Of a DNA stretch of 64,000 nt, positions 36,322 through 44,751 are shown one piece after another. Numbering within the stretch: position 1 is the first letter of the stretch; the number at the start of each line of letters is the position of its first letter. Below the pieces are notes generated by a model. The model was not told where the DNA came from. It did not search any database and worked only from the letters and a program-made list of their open reading frames with translations. The position numbers were made by a program, and so were the translations under genes. The stretch is taken from positions 248,001 through 312,000 of the forward strand of contig JAKVAX010000002.1 in NCBI GenBank assembly GCA_022447625.1, written 5' to 3'. This stretch comes from Flavobacteriales bacterium (lineage in GTDB: Bacteria; Bacteroidota; Bacteroidia; Flavobacteriales_D; Sanyastnellaceae).

Positions 36322-37069
36322 AACTATCAATCCAAGATTTGAATTCCTTTACCCGCTGACGACTTACAATCACTTCTTCGCCAGCTCTTGGAGCGACCTC
36401 TAGAAGTAGTCGATTATTGAAATAGTTCTCGATTTTGGAGATGCTATCGATGGTCACTATGAACTTTCGGTTAATGCGAAAGAACTGCTCCGGGTTCAAT
36501 TCTCTCTCCAATTCATCCATAGTTTGGTCAATCAAGAAACGTTCATTGGTAGCTGTGACCAAAAAGGTTGAGCTCGCTTCGCTGACAAACCAGTGAATGT
36601 CAGTGGTAGGAACGAAACTGAGTCGTTGACCAGAGCGAATCAAGAACCGCTTCTTATAACTAACATTTGAACGGAACTCCTGCATCAAGGCTTTCAGATC
36701 TGGAAGTTGAGCCCCTTGTTGCTGAGACTCAAACTTCTGCATCGCCTGCTCAAGCTGCTTTTCATCAATCGGCTTCAGCAGGTAATCAATGCTGTTCACT
36801 TTGAAGGCCTGAATCGCGTATTCATCATGGGCTGTGATGAAGATGACCGGACAAGGAACATCTGTCTTCTCAAAGATTTTGAAGCTCTGACCGTCCGCTA
36901 GTTGAATGTCCATAAAGGCCAGGTCAGGTTTGGTTTCATCGAATACTTCGATGGCATCTTCAATACTGTCAGCGGTACCCACCACACTCCATTCTGGGCG
37001 TAGTGTTTTCACCAATCGTTCAAGTCGTTGAGCTGCTGGCAGCTCATCTTCAATGATGACTACTTTCAT
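36320..37069 (-). CDS. LytTR-family response regulator (second pair)
   Basis: The 249-residue protein has a receiver domain (VVIIEDELPAAQRLERLV, phospho-acceptor in LAFMDIQL, DYLLKPIDE) and a C-terminal LytTR domain (FFRINRKFIVTIDSISKIE, VIVSRQRVKEFKSW). It overlaps the sensor kinase at 37050 by 20 bases, so the pair is translated together. Its targets are unknown; the adjacent TonB-dependent receptor gene is a possible one by position only. Confidence 0.93.
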   Translation of the reverse strand: MKVVIIEDELPAAQRLERLVKTLRPEWSVVGTADSIEDAIEVFDETKPDLAFMDIQLADGQSFKIFEKTDVPCPVIFITAHDEYAIQAFKVNSIDYLLKPIDEKQLEQAMQKFESQQQGAQLPDLKALMQEFRSNVSYKKRFLIRSGQRLSFVPTTDIHWFVSEASSTFLVTATNERFLIDQTMDELERELNPEQFFRINRKFIVTIDSISKIENYFNNRLLLEVAPRAGEEVIVSRQRVKEFKSWIDS

Positions 37070-38138
37070 AAGAAGAGATGGTTAAGAGGGGTAAAACAAC
37101 GGTGAAATGTTCGCTGGTTTGAATCACCTCAAGGGCTTCTTCACTCACCAGCTTGAAGCGGTTATCAATATTCTCGATACCCGTACCTGTGCCTTCCATT
37201 TCTTGGTCTTTCAGCTGCAGGTTGTTGCGAACAACAAGATTTCCTTCATCATTCGCAAAGATTTCAATTGTTAGCGGTCGTTTACGAGAAACCACATTGT
37301 GCTTGATGGCATTCTCAATCAAAATCTGCAGGCTCAGCGGCACCACAAATTGTTCTTTATCTTTTTCTTCGAGCTGAATATCGAATTTCAGGCTAGCGCC
37401 GAATCTCGTGTCCAATAAGTAGATGTAACTCTCGATGCAGTTGAATTCTTCTGCTAGCGTCACAACTTCTTTATCTCGAATTTCGAGGATGCAGCGGTAG
37501 ACGTTCGACAGTTTCTGAACGAATTTCACTGATCGTTCTGGGTCTTCTGGAATAATCGACGACAAGGTGTTCAAACTGTTGAATAAGAAGTGAGGATTTA
37601 CCTGACTCTTCAACATGCTGAGTTGGCTTTGCAAGTTCTCACGTTTCAGTTTTTCTGCCTCTGAGCGTGACACTCTCAATCTTGAAGAAGACCAGATTGC
37701 TTCGTACAGTGTGATACAGAACAGGGTAATAAACAGCCCAGCTCCAAATCCTTGGCCTTGCATTTCAAGACGATGTTCCTCAGGAGCAACGATGAATCCA
37801 ATGAAATTCACGAGCGAAGTAAAAGTAATGACAAGTAGGATCGTTAATGAAACCCTCTCCTTCTCCTTGTCTTTCTTGAGGAATTTCCGCCTTAGCTCAA
37901 TCAGGATTTGACGGTTCCCGATCCATAGGAGACTTGAAAAGAACATAGAAGGCCCCCACTGCTCACAGAATTGCAGTAGACTTCCATAACGCTGTCCGAA
38001 AAATAATGGAGGAATGATGAAAGCGACCACTGGAATTCCAACCAGCACCATGATGCGGTCATCAAAGCCTAAGTATTTCGATTTGTCTCCTAGAAATTTC
38101 ACGGTTTCAGAAGTAAATGTGGCCGCTACCGCGACCAT
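37050..38138 (-). CDS. LytS-type sensor histidine kinase with membrane-embedded sensor
   Basis: The 362 residues have four predicted transmembrane helices in the first 150 residues (IMVLVGIPVVAFIIPPLFFG; MFFSSLLWIG; LTILLVITFTSLVNFIGFIV; FGAGLFITLFCITLYEAIW). A His_kinase domain follows, with VNPHFLFNSLNTLSSI as the phospho-acceptor region, and an ATPase domain with LQILIENAIKHN and GTGIENIDNRF. It has no large extracellular domain, so it probably senses a signal in or at the membrane. It is the cognate sensor of the overlapping regulator. Confidence 0.93.
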   Translation of the reverse strand: MVAVAATFTSETVKFLGDKSKYLGFDDRIMVLVGIPVVAFIIPPLFFGQRYGSLLQFCEQWGPSMFFSSLLWIGNRQILIELRRKFLKKDKEKERVSLTILLVITFTSLVNFIGFIVAPEEHRLEMQGQGFGAGLFITLFCITLYEAIWSSSRLRVSRSEAEKLKRENLQSQLSMLKSQVNPHFLFNSLNTLSSIIPEDPERSVKFVQKLSNVYRCILEIRDKEVVTLAEEFNCIESYIYLLDTRFGASLKFDIQLEEKDKEQFVVPLSLQILIENAIKHNVVSRKRPLTIEIFANDEGNLVVRNNLQLKDQEMEGTGTGIENIDNRFKLVSEEALEVIQTSEHFTVVLPLLTISSYESSHH

Positions 38139-38167
38139 CTATTGAGGTTAGCAAGATCGAGTTTTTC

Positions 38168-40528
38168 TTAGAAGTAAATACGGTATTGTACATCCGGGAA
38201 GAACCCAATTTGATAGCGCGTTTCGATCTCACCAGCCCGCGCATTGAACTGTTGCATGAAGACATTCTCCTGATTAGTAACGTTGCGCAAGTCAATGCTG
38301 AATTGCTGAGATGTCTTTTCCTTATTCATGCGGTAAGTGATCTTAAAGTCCCAACGGAAGTAAGGATCATATTGCTCTGAGAATGCTTGGTCTTCGAATA
38401 GCACTTCTTCTGTCTGAGCGAGTGAACTCTCGAAATCAATTGGAGTGAAGCGCTGACCTCCAGCGTACGTCACCTTCGTATCGAATGAAATCGAGTTCTT
38501 TTCGTTGAGAGGGAACTCCTTTCCTCCGAGCAGGTTCAATACGTAGTTGGTGTTGAAAGCCGTGTTGCGTTCAATGCCGTCGCTTCCTTCGTATTTCGAC
38601 TCAAACAATGACGCCGTACCTAAAATATAGTATCCTTTATTAAAGAAGCGCTCTGCCGTGAATTCAAGTCCGTAGTTGAATCCAGTTCCGTTATTCACCA
38701 AGTCTGCGTTGTTCGGGATCACAAAGCCGGCACCTGCATTCAAGACTGAGAATGAGCTGCTGTCACGATCCACTGCTACGTTGTATAGGTACTGGTAGTA
38801 TGCTTCCACTTTGATGCGGAATACGTTCGTGATGAGGTTATCGTATCCAATCACCCCATGTGCACTCTTGTTAAAGTCAAGTTCATCGTTGTGGATCACA
38901 GACGTGTTGGCATCAATACGTTCACGGTTGAAATAGATAGGCAGTGGCTGCATCTGGCTGTGTAGACCTAGTCCGAGGTTCAAGCTTTGACGGTCATTGA
39001 TTTTGTAACGAACACCCGTACGCGGTTCAATGGCGTTGCTGTTGTTCAACAAGAAATGCTGACTGTGCAATCCGGCGTTGATGGTCCACTTCTCACCGGC
39101 ACGGTGTTGCCAGCTGATATATGACTGCACCAAAGCTGCCTCATCTTCAAAATCAGATTCATAGAAGTACTCATCTGGTGCATACAATACAGAATCGCGG
39201 AAATTGAACTGGTTCAAGTCAGCCTGTACACCAAACTTGATCGTATTTCGAGCATTTCGTTTGCTGTTGATATCAAGACGAGCCGTGTACTTGTTCTGGA
39301 ATCGATCCAATCCAAAAATGCGAGTAGGGTCTCCGTTCTCTGTTGAAAGTGAATCAATGTTTCCATCAGTACCTGCGTGAGAAGCCGCAAGTACAAGTTT
39401 CGAGCTTGTGCGTTCGTTGAAGAAGTATTTGTGACTGACGCCTACCCAACCAGTGTTTGATCCGAAGCGTGAATCTTCAGCGTCTGATGAGAAGAGATTC
39501 GTCTCCGTAGCGTCACTCGCAAGGAATTCGATGTAGCTCGTTCCACCTACACCAAAGATTCCGAAGCGTCCGGCCTTGGCCGTTGGGATGTCTACTTTGA
39601 ATGTCAAATCTTGGTATTGTGGTACCGCTGTTCCAGTTCCGAATTCAATACCCAGTGCATTGAATACTTCTAGGGTGCTGTATCGGTAATTAATCAAGAA
39701 GCTACCATTCTTACCCAATCCAATAGGACCTTCAGCTCCAAACTCAAATCCGTTGAATCCGACTTGACCAAGGAATTCATAATTCTCTTTGTTTCCGTTT
39801 CTCAATTCAAGGTCGAATACACCTGCGAGGGCGTTTCCGTATTCTGAAGGGAAGGCACTCGTTAAGAAGTCTGAATTCGAGAGGTTGTTGATGTTCAACA
39901 TACTTACCGGACCTCCAGTAGAGCCAAAGGCACTGAAGTGGTTCGGACTAGGAATGTCAATTCCTTCCATGCGCCAAAGAACCCCAGAAGGCGAGTTTCC
40001 TCGGATGATGATATCGTTGCGATCGTCACTTGAATTGCTCACACCAGCGAAGTTCTGCGCCATACGACTTGGGTCTTGCAGGGCACCTGAATAGCGCATC
40101 GCTTCTTCCACTGTGAATGAACGCGCACTCACTGTAGCCATTTCGTTTTTTGGTGTGGCTTTGTCGTCTTCAGCAACAATCTCTGCGCCGTCTAGCTGGA
40201 GCACACTTTCGCTCAGTTTTACATTGGCAGTGAGTTCTTTTCCAGAAGTCAGAAGAAGGTTTGAAAGCACTTGTGGTTCATAACCGATGAACGATACTTG
40301 AATACCGTGACGTCCAACGGGAATGTTTTCCAGACGGAAGCGTCCGTTAATATCAGTGGTTGTTCCAACGACCGGGTCAGATCCTATAAGAAGAACCGTA
40401 ACTCCTGGAAGAGGGAAATCACTTTGTGCGTCAACCACAGCTCCTCGAATAACAGAGGACGGGCTTTCTTGTCCGAAGGACATCAAAGAGATCAGTGCAA
40501 ATAAGGCGAATAGTGCTTGGCGTTTCAT
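38168..40528 (-). CDS. TonB-dependent outer membrane receptor with CarboxypepD_reg domain
   Basis: The 786-residue protein has a signal peptide (MKRQALFALFALISLMSFGQ), an N-terminal CarboxypepD_reg-like domain (about 25-105; VIRGAVVDAQSDFPLPGVTV, INGRFRLENIPVGRHGIQV), a plug (about 130-220; IIIRGNSPSGVLWRMEGIDI) and a beta-barrel up to the C-terminal VQYRIYF. The start at 40528 is chosen for the signal peptide; the upstream ATG at 40549 adds seven residues. SusC-type features are weak and no SusD gene follows, so it is likely a metal, siderophore or small-substrate receptor. A terminator-like hairpin lies in its leader (40643-40678). Confidence 0.92.
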   Translation of the reverse strand: MKRQALFALFALISLMSFGQESPSSVIRGAVVDAQSDFPLPGVTVLLIGSDPVVGTTTDINGRFRLENIPVGRHGIQVSFIGYEPQVLSNLLLTSGKELTANVKLSESVLQLDGAEIVAEDDKATPKNEMATVSARSFTVEEAMRYSGALQDPSRMAQNFAGVSNSSDDRNDIIIRGNSPSGVLWRMEGIDIPSPNHFSAFGSTGGPVSMLNINNLSNSDFLTSAFPSEYGNALAGVFDLELRNGNKENYEFLGQVGFNGFEFGAEGPIGLGKNGSFLINYRYSTLEVFNALGIEFGTGTAVPQYQDLTFKVDIPTAKAGRFGIFGVGGTSYIEFLASDATETNLFSSDAEDSRFGSNTGWVGVSHKYFFNERTSSKLVLAASHAGTDGNIDSLSTENGDPTRIFGLDRFQNKYTARLDINSKRNARNTIKFGVQADLNQFNFRDSVLYAPDEYFYESDFEDEAALVQSYISWQHRAGEKWTINAGLHSQHFLLNNSNAIEPRTGVRYKINDRQSLNLGLGLHSQMQPLPIYFNRERIDANTSVIHNDELDFNKSAHGVIGYDNLITNVFRIKVEAYYQYLYNVAVDRDSSSFSVLNAGAGFVIPNNADLVNNGTGFNYGLEFTAERFFNKGYYILGTASLFESKYEGSDGIERNTAFNTNYVLNLLGGKEFPLNEKNSISFDTKVTYAGGQRFTPIDFESSLAQTEEVLFEDQAFSEQYDPYFRWDFKITYRMNKEKTSQQFSIDLRNVTNQENVFMQQFNARAGEIETRYQIGFFPDVQYRIYF

Positions 40529-40642
40529 GGCTTGTCGGTTTTTTGACACTACAAAGGTGAAGCTACCTTAGCGCAAGGAAAACGAAAAAAGGCTGAATTG
40601 TCAGAATTCTGGATTGGAATGTAGGAGGTTTAGATTCGGTCT

Positions 40643-40678
40643 AAAAAAATGGAGAGACCCTGCGTTCAGACTCTCTCC
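40643..40678 (-). terminator. Minus-strand terminator in the leader of the TonB receptor gene
   Basis: On the minus strand GGAGAGA pairs with TCTCTCC (14-base loop), then ATTTTTTT. It lies 115 bases before the receptor ATG and has no coding gene upstream on that strand, so it ends a leader or a short RNA. Confidence 0.7.
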
Positions 40679-40879
40679 AATGTTGTTTCGAAATAGGTAA
40701 TCCAAATTAAAACCTGTAATGTCTTATTTTCAGAAGACCTTAAACCTAAATAATCATGAGATCGCTGTCTGCGCTCAGACAACTTGGCTTTGTTAAAAAC
40801 CTAAGTCAAAAGTACACCGGACCCCTTATGCCATGTGTTAATGCGGGGTTAACACTTGTTAAAAAATGCCAAGCATCTA

Positions 40880-40894
40880 TTCCGCGCTAGCGAG
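40880..40894 (+). repeat. Recurrent 15-mer, near-exact copy (TTCCGCGCTAGCGAG)
   Basis: It differs only in the last base from the exact copies. It lies between genes, just upstream of a -7 element, overlapping the expected -33 region of the kinase promoter at 40902. Confidence 0.6.
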
Positions 40895-40901
40895 GAAAAA
40901 A

Positions 40902-40909
40902 TAACTTTG
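40902..40909 (+). promoter_or_regulatory. Putative -7 element TAACTTTG of the two-component operon
   Basis: This is an exact TAnnTTTG match 26 bases before the TTG start of the kinase at 40935. The -33 region is occupied by the recurrent 15-mer (TTC at 40880). Confidence 0.5.
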
Positions 40910-40934
40910 AATACCCCCTAAGGGAAATCTCGAT

Positions 40935-42434
40935 TTGAAGCAGAAATACATCCAATTACTTGTTGTACTTATTAGTACGGCCTTCATCGGTTTGGTGGCC
41001 ATACAGATCTATTGGGTAAATAATTCCATTCTGCTACGCGAACAGGAGTTCAATGTGAATGTGCTGAAGGCCCTTGAAAAGGTGGCTGATCACTTGAATG
41101 CGGAAAGCTACTACGTGCATGACCCACGGGTAGACGGTGACCAATCGTTGCGCATTACTTCCGGTGATGATGCCCTCGAACTCGAATTCGATAGCAAGTT
41201 GATTGGAGACTCTGTCAGCATTGAAGGGATTCACAGCGATGAGCTTCCGAACATGACTGACTCAGCCCTGTACAGCGCTTGGGGAGACTATGGTCTTGAA
41301 ACCTCAGAGATTCTAGATCAGAGCGGCATCATGGAAGACATCATCGGAGGCGCCGTTTCGCGCGATATCTTCCGAGACTTGCGTCCGATTGATCCTGCCT
41401 TTCTCGATTCATTGATTGATCATGAATTAGAGGATAGTAATGTCAAAGCTAAATTCGTCTTCGGCGTATTCAATCGGTACCACCAGCCGGAGATCTTAGA
41501 GCAAGACGCTGAGCAATACCGTGAAGAATTCTTTACGCGAGGCTACAAGACCACCTTGTTTGAAGCAGATCAGCTGCGAGAGCCGTATTTCTTGCGTATC
41601 TATTTCCCGCATCAACGTTCCTACCTACTCCAAACCATGTGGGTGATGCTGTCGATCTCAGCGGTATTGATCATCGTCATCTTCGCTGCATTCACTTATA
41701 CCATCAAAACGATCTACCAGCAAAAGAAGGTGGGTGAGATTAAGAATGACTTCATCAATAACATGACGCACGAGTTGAAAACACCGATTTCAACCATTTC
41801 ACTAGCGTGCGAAGCCTTGAATGACCCCGACATGCAGCGCAGTGAGAAATCGATGCGCACCTTCATTGGAATGATCAATGAGGAGAACAAGCGTTTGGGA
41901 GTATTGGTAGAGAACGTACTTCGCTCTGCGATTCTTGACCGTGGAGACATGCAGTTGAAGGTGGAGCAACTCAACATGCACGAGATTATTAAGAATGTTA
42001 TCCGCAACATTGCCATTCAAGTGAAGCAAAAAGGCGGAAGCATTAAAACCGAATTGGATGCCACGAATCCATTGATCATGGGTGACTCTGTTCACCTCAC
42101 GAATGTGGTATACAATTTGATTGATAATGCCATAAAATACTCACCAGAAAACCCTCAATTGATCATTCGCTCGCGCAATACTGAACACGGCATTGAACTT
42201 CAATTTGAAGACAACGGAATTGGTATTAGTAAAGACAACCAGCGAAAGATCTTTGATAAACTCTATCGTGTACCCACCGGAAACATTCACAACGTGAAAG
42301 GATTCGGTCTCGGATTGAGCTACGTCCGCGTGGTCGTCGAAAAGCACTTCGGAAAGATCAATGTAGATAGCGAACTTCGAAAGGGAAGCACATTTTTTGT
42401 TTACTTACCTGCTGAACATGAAGAAAACGACTAG
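40935..42434 (+). CDS. Sensor histidine kinase (HisKA/HATPase)
   Basis: The 499-residue protein starts at TTG (40935); there is no in-frame ATG near the first transmembrane helix (LLVVLISTAFIGLVAIQIYW), and the start MKQKYIQ fits Bacteroidota kinases. A periplasmic region of about 200 residues is followed by a second helix (MWVMLSISAVLIIVIFAAFT), HisKA (NNMTHELKTPISTISLACEA, phospho-acceptor His) and HATPase (LIDNAIKYS, DNGIGI, GFGLGLSYV). The overlapping gene downstream is its OmpR-type regulator. The signal is unknown. Confidence 0.94.
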   Translation: MKQKYIQLLVVLISTAFIGLVAIQIYWVNNSILLREQEFNVNVLKALEKVADHLNAESYYVHDPRVDGDQSLRITSGDDALELEFDSKLIGDSVSIEGIHSDELPNMTDSALYSAWGDYGLETSEILDQSGIMEDIIGGAVSRDIFRDLRPIDPAFLDSLIDHELEDSNVKAKFVFGVFNRYHQPEILEQDAEQYREEFFTRGYKTTLFEADQLREPYFLRIYFPHQRSYLLQTMWVMLSISAVLIIVIFAAFTYTIKTIYQQKKVGEIKNDFINNMTHELKTPISTISLACEALNDPDMQRSEKSMRTFIGMINEENKRLGVLVENVLRSAILDRGDMQLKVEQLNMHEIIKNVIRNIAIQVKQKGGSIKTELDATNPLIMGDSVHLTNVVYNLIDNAIKYSPENPQLIIRSRNTEHGIELQFEDNGIGISKDNQRKIFDKLYRVPTGNIHNVKGFGLGLSYVRVVVEKHFGKINVDSELRKGSTFFVYLPAEHEEND

Positions 42435-43113
42435 AATACTATTGTGTGAGGATGACCCAAACTTGGGTACCCTTCTCTCGGAATACCTCTCCGCAAAAGG
42501 ATTTGAAACAACATTGGCTGTTGACGGTGTAGAAGGGTTGAAGGCCTTCCGTCGCGAACACTTTGATTTCATCATTCTCGATGTGATGATGCCAAACAAA
42601 GACGGATTCACCGTGGCCAGTGAAATTCGCCAAGAAGACCGTCACATTCCTATACTATTCTTGACGGCCAAGTCAATGAAGGAAGATACCCTCGCGGGGT
42701 TCAAGGCCGGTGCCGATGACTACATGACCAAGCCATTCTCGATGGAAGAACTCTTGGTTCGTGTCAACGCTATTTTGCGACGTTCAGCAGCCCTTCCAGA
42801 AGACGGCGAAGTCGTTACAGAATTCAATATTGGTCGTTTCCAGTTCGATTACAACAAGCAACGCTTGTACGAAGGAGAGGAAGAAACGAAGCTTACCACT
42901 AAGGAAAACGAGCTACTTTACTTGCTCTGTAAGAACAAGAATGGATTGTTGGAGCGTAACTACGCCCTGAATGCCATTTGGGGTGATGATAACTACTTCA
43001 ACGGAAGATCAATGGACGTCTACATTGCCAAGCTTCGTAAGCATTTGAAGCCGGACGAGTCGATTGAGATCATCAATGTGCACGGGAAAGGATTCAAGTT
43101 GTTGACTCCTTGA
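42418..43113 (+). CDS. OmpR/PhoB-family response regulator
   Basis: The 231-residue protein has a receiver (RILLCEDDPNLGTLLSEYL; phospho-Asp in FIILDVMMP; DYMTKPF) and a winged-helix Trans_reg_C domain (LTTKENELLYLLCKN, GRSMDVYIAKLRKHL). The ATG at 42418 is preferred over 42397, since MKKTTRILL is the family start; the gene overlaps the kinase by 17 bases. It pairs with the kinase at 40935. Its position before the TonB gene invites a regulatory link, which is inference only. Confidence 0.94.
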   Translation: MKKTTRILLCEDDPNLGTLLSEYLSAKGFETTLAVDGVEGLKAFRREHFDFIILDVMMPNKDGFTVASEIRQEDRHIPILFLTAKSMKEDTLAGFKAGADDYMTKPFSMEELLVRVNAILRRSAALPEDGEVVTEFNIGRFQFDYNKQRLYEGEEETKLTTKENELLYLLCKNKNGLLERNYALNAIWGDDNYFNGRSMDVYIAKLRKHLKPDESIEIINVHGKGFKLLTP

Positions 43114-43157
43114 TTTTAGGCCGTTAGTCAGCCGTAAATCTTCATGTTAGCTTCGTT

Positions 43158-43186
43158 TTTGAAGTGTGATTAATCACTGATCTTTG
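43158..43186 (+). promoter_or_regulatory. Promoter of the TonB gene with a palindromic operator in the spacer
   Basis: TTTG (43158-43161) is followed after 17 bases by GATCTTTG (43179-43186), one base off TAnnTTTG. The spacer holds the perfect 12-base palindrome GTGATTAATCAC (43166-43177), placed to be bound by a dimeric regulator that would block or alter polymerase binding. Confidence 0.5.
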
Positions 43187-43257
43187 TCGCAGGATTCCAA
43201 TCTTCGGCAAGGTCGTTGCAGCATTTCCACTAGTTATTAACTCTAAAACCTAGTGGT

Positions 43258-43992
43258 ATGAATCGTTCTAAAAAGACAAACGAAGCCGACCTCGAAAAGA
43301 AAAGAGGCGTCTTCTTTTACATCGGATTCGCAGCAGCACTTAGTTTCGTTATGATCGCCCTGGAGTGGACTTCAGTGGAGTATGGTGGAAATAAGGCCTA
43401 CGGAGAAATTCCGATGACCGACATCATGGAGGAAGATGAAATCCCCGTGGTGCGTATCGAACGTCCGAAGGTAGAACCGCCGAAGGACAACACCCGCTTT
43501 ATTATTGCTCCAAACCCGGAGCCTGAACCAGATCCTGATCCCGACCCAGATCCGGAACCAGATCCAGAGCCATTCTTGGTTGAGATCGGTGACCCTTTTG
43601 GTAGCGAAGAACCAGATCCGGAACCAGAGCCAGATCTAGACCCGCAGGTGATCGTTGAGATCATGCCTCACTTCGCAGACTGTGAGAATGTGGTTGACCG
43701 TGATGCGCAACAAATATGCACGGAGAGACGCATTATCGAGTGGGTGCAAGACCATGTGAAGTACCCAAGTCATCTTCGCGATGCCGGTATTCAAGGGAAA
43801 GTCTTCGCTTCATTTGTCATCGACAAACAAGGAGGCATCACAAGTGTCAACATCTTGCGCACACCGCACAAAGATTTCAATGGCACGGTGACTCAAGCCA
43901 TCAACTCGATCCCTGAAATGACTCCAGGAAGTCAACAAGGACGAAAAGCATCGGTCATCATGACGATACCTGTTCACTTCAAGCTGAATTAA
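43258..43992 (+). CDS. TonB-family energy transducer
   Basis: The 244-residue protein has a short cytoplasmic N-terminus, a transmembrane anchor (FFYIGFAAALSFVMIALEW), a proline/acidic spacer (PEPEPDPDPDPDPEPDPEPF, about 85-110, and PDPEPEPDLDP) and a C-terminal TonB domain (VKYPSHLRDAGIQGKVFASF, VNILRTPHKDFNG). It passes proton-motive energy from ExbBD to TonB-dependent receptors. The spacer is Pro-Asp/Glu rather than the Pro-Lys of enterobacterial TonB, so it is strongly negative. No exbB or exbD is in the window. A terminator follows. Confidence 0.93.
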   Translation: MNRSKKTNEADLEKKRGVFFYIGFAAALSFVMIALEWTSVEYGGNKAYGEIPMTDIMEEDEIPVVRIERPKVEPPKDNTRFIIAPNPEPEPDPDPDPDPEPDPEPFLVEIGDPFGSEEPDPEPEPDLDPQVIVEIMPHFADCENVVDRDAQQICTERRIIEWVQDHVKYPSHLRDAGIQGKVFASFVIDKQGGITSVNILRTPHKDFNGTVTQAINSIPEMTPGSQQGRKASVIMTIPVHFKLN

Positions 43993-44011
43993 GCTGTTTG
44001 AACCTTAAGAG

Positions 44012-44036
44012 ACCCCGCCGTATGGTGGGGTTTTTT
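44012..44036 (+). terminator. Terminator of the TonB gene
   Basis: ACCCCGCC pairs with GGTGGGGT around GTAT and is followed by TTTTTT. Confidence 0.85.
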
Positions 44037-44040
44037 GTTG

Positions 44041-44544
44041 GATCGTGGAATGCGGAATGCGGTGGTTATCGCTAGACTCTCATCTTTAGTTGTAGCATGA
44101 TTCGTCCGCCTCAGGCGGATAACATGATGTCCGTAGTTATTGGTTATTGATTGTAGTTACAATTAGCTCTTCAGAAAATGAATAATCCACCACCCACCTT
44201 GAGCCCGCCGCTCCCGCGGGCCCACCCACCCCCAGACGCAGGCACAATGTATACGCAAATCATCTGATTTCAAGCGTTTTAAACGTTTAACTTAGCATAA
44301 CTTTGTAGGCGTTGGTTATTTCTTTGTGGATGATGGGAATTTAATCCTTGACGGTGGACAGTAGACGAAAAGAAGAATAAATAATGAATCGTGAATACTG
44401 AATTCAGCGCTCGACCCGCCAGTTCATTATTCATTAATCATTATTTCCGTGGTTCGTGATTTTTCTGCGGGCTTTAGGCGTTAGGTTATTGGCGTTAGTT
44501 GTTGGTTAATGGTGTTGAGGGGGACGTATATATGCGTCCTTGAG
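44041..44544. repeat. Gene-free stretch with dispersed palindromic repeat fragments
   Basis: About 500 bases without a plausible gene. It contains the palindrome GTCCGCCTCAGGCGGAT flanked by TAGCATGATT and ACATG (about 44096-44125), which recurs at about 48742-48774 with the same flanks. GGGACGTATATATGCGTCC, near 44520, resembles the GACGCAT/ATGCGTC hairpins at 52115 and 52395. The rest is G/T-rich, low-complexity text such as repeated GTTATTGG and GGCGTTAG. It looks like decayed mobile repeat debris. Confidence 0.6.
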
Positions 44545-44706
44545 ATCAATCCTTTCAACGAGACCTCTTGGCTGAATTTGGCTTTGGTCCACTTTAATCA
44601 AGGAGCTATCGATCGAGCGCAAGAATGTCTACAAGAAATCCCCCAAGCCGATCAGAAGTATCCGATGTACTACCAACGGATTTTTGGCCGTTACGCTTTC
44701 TTCTAG
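44545..44706 (+). pseudogene. C-terminal remnant of a TPR protein
   Basis: In frame to a TAG at 44704-44706, the sequence reads EINPFNETSWLNLALVHFNQ then GAIDRAQECLQEI, a TPR-like helix pair, and ends FGRYAFF. No start or signal is present: upstream the frame runs into the repeat debris, so only the last 50 or so codons of a gene remain. An ATG-like reading from 44509 would translate repeat sequence. It is therefore a truncated relic placed right before dnaG. Confidence 0.55.
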
Positions 44707-44751
44707 ATTGGACGAGGGCTCTCCAAGACATTCTCCGTAAATTTGACTCTT

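Noticed and set aside
40756-40890. 44-residue plus-strand ORF (MRSLSALRQLGF...) in the receptor/kinase intergenic region
   Set aside because: It overlaps the putative minus-strand leader hairpins and the recurrent 15-mer, and no family is known. The leader AAACCTAAATAATC before its ATG is suggestive, but too little to call a gene.
43398-43664. Minus-strand ORF of Gly-Ser repeats
   Set aside because: It is the antisense of the Pro-Asp/Glu spacer in the TonB gene; a codon-level shadow.
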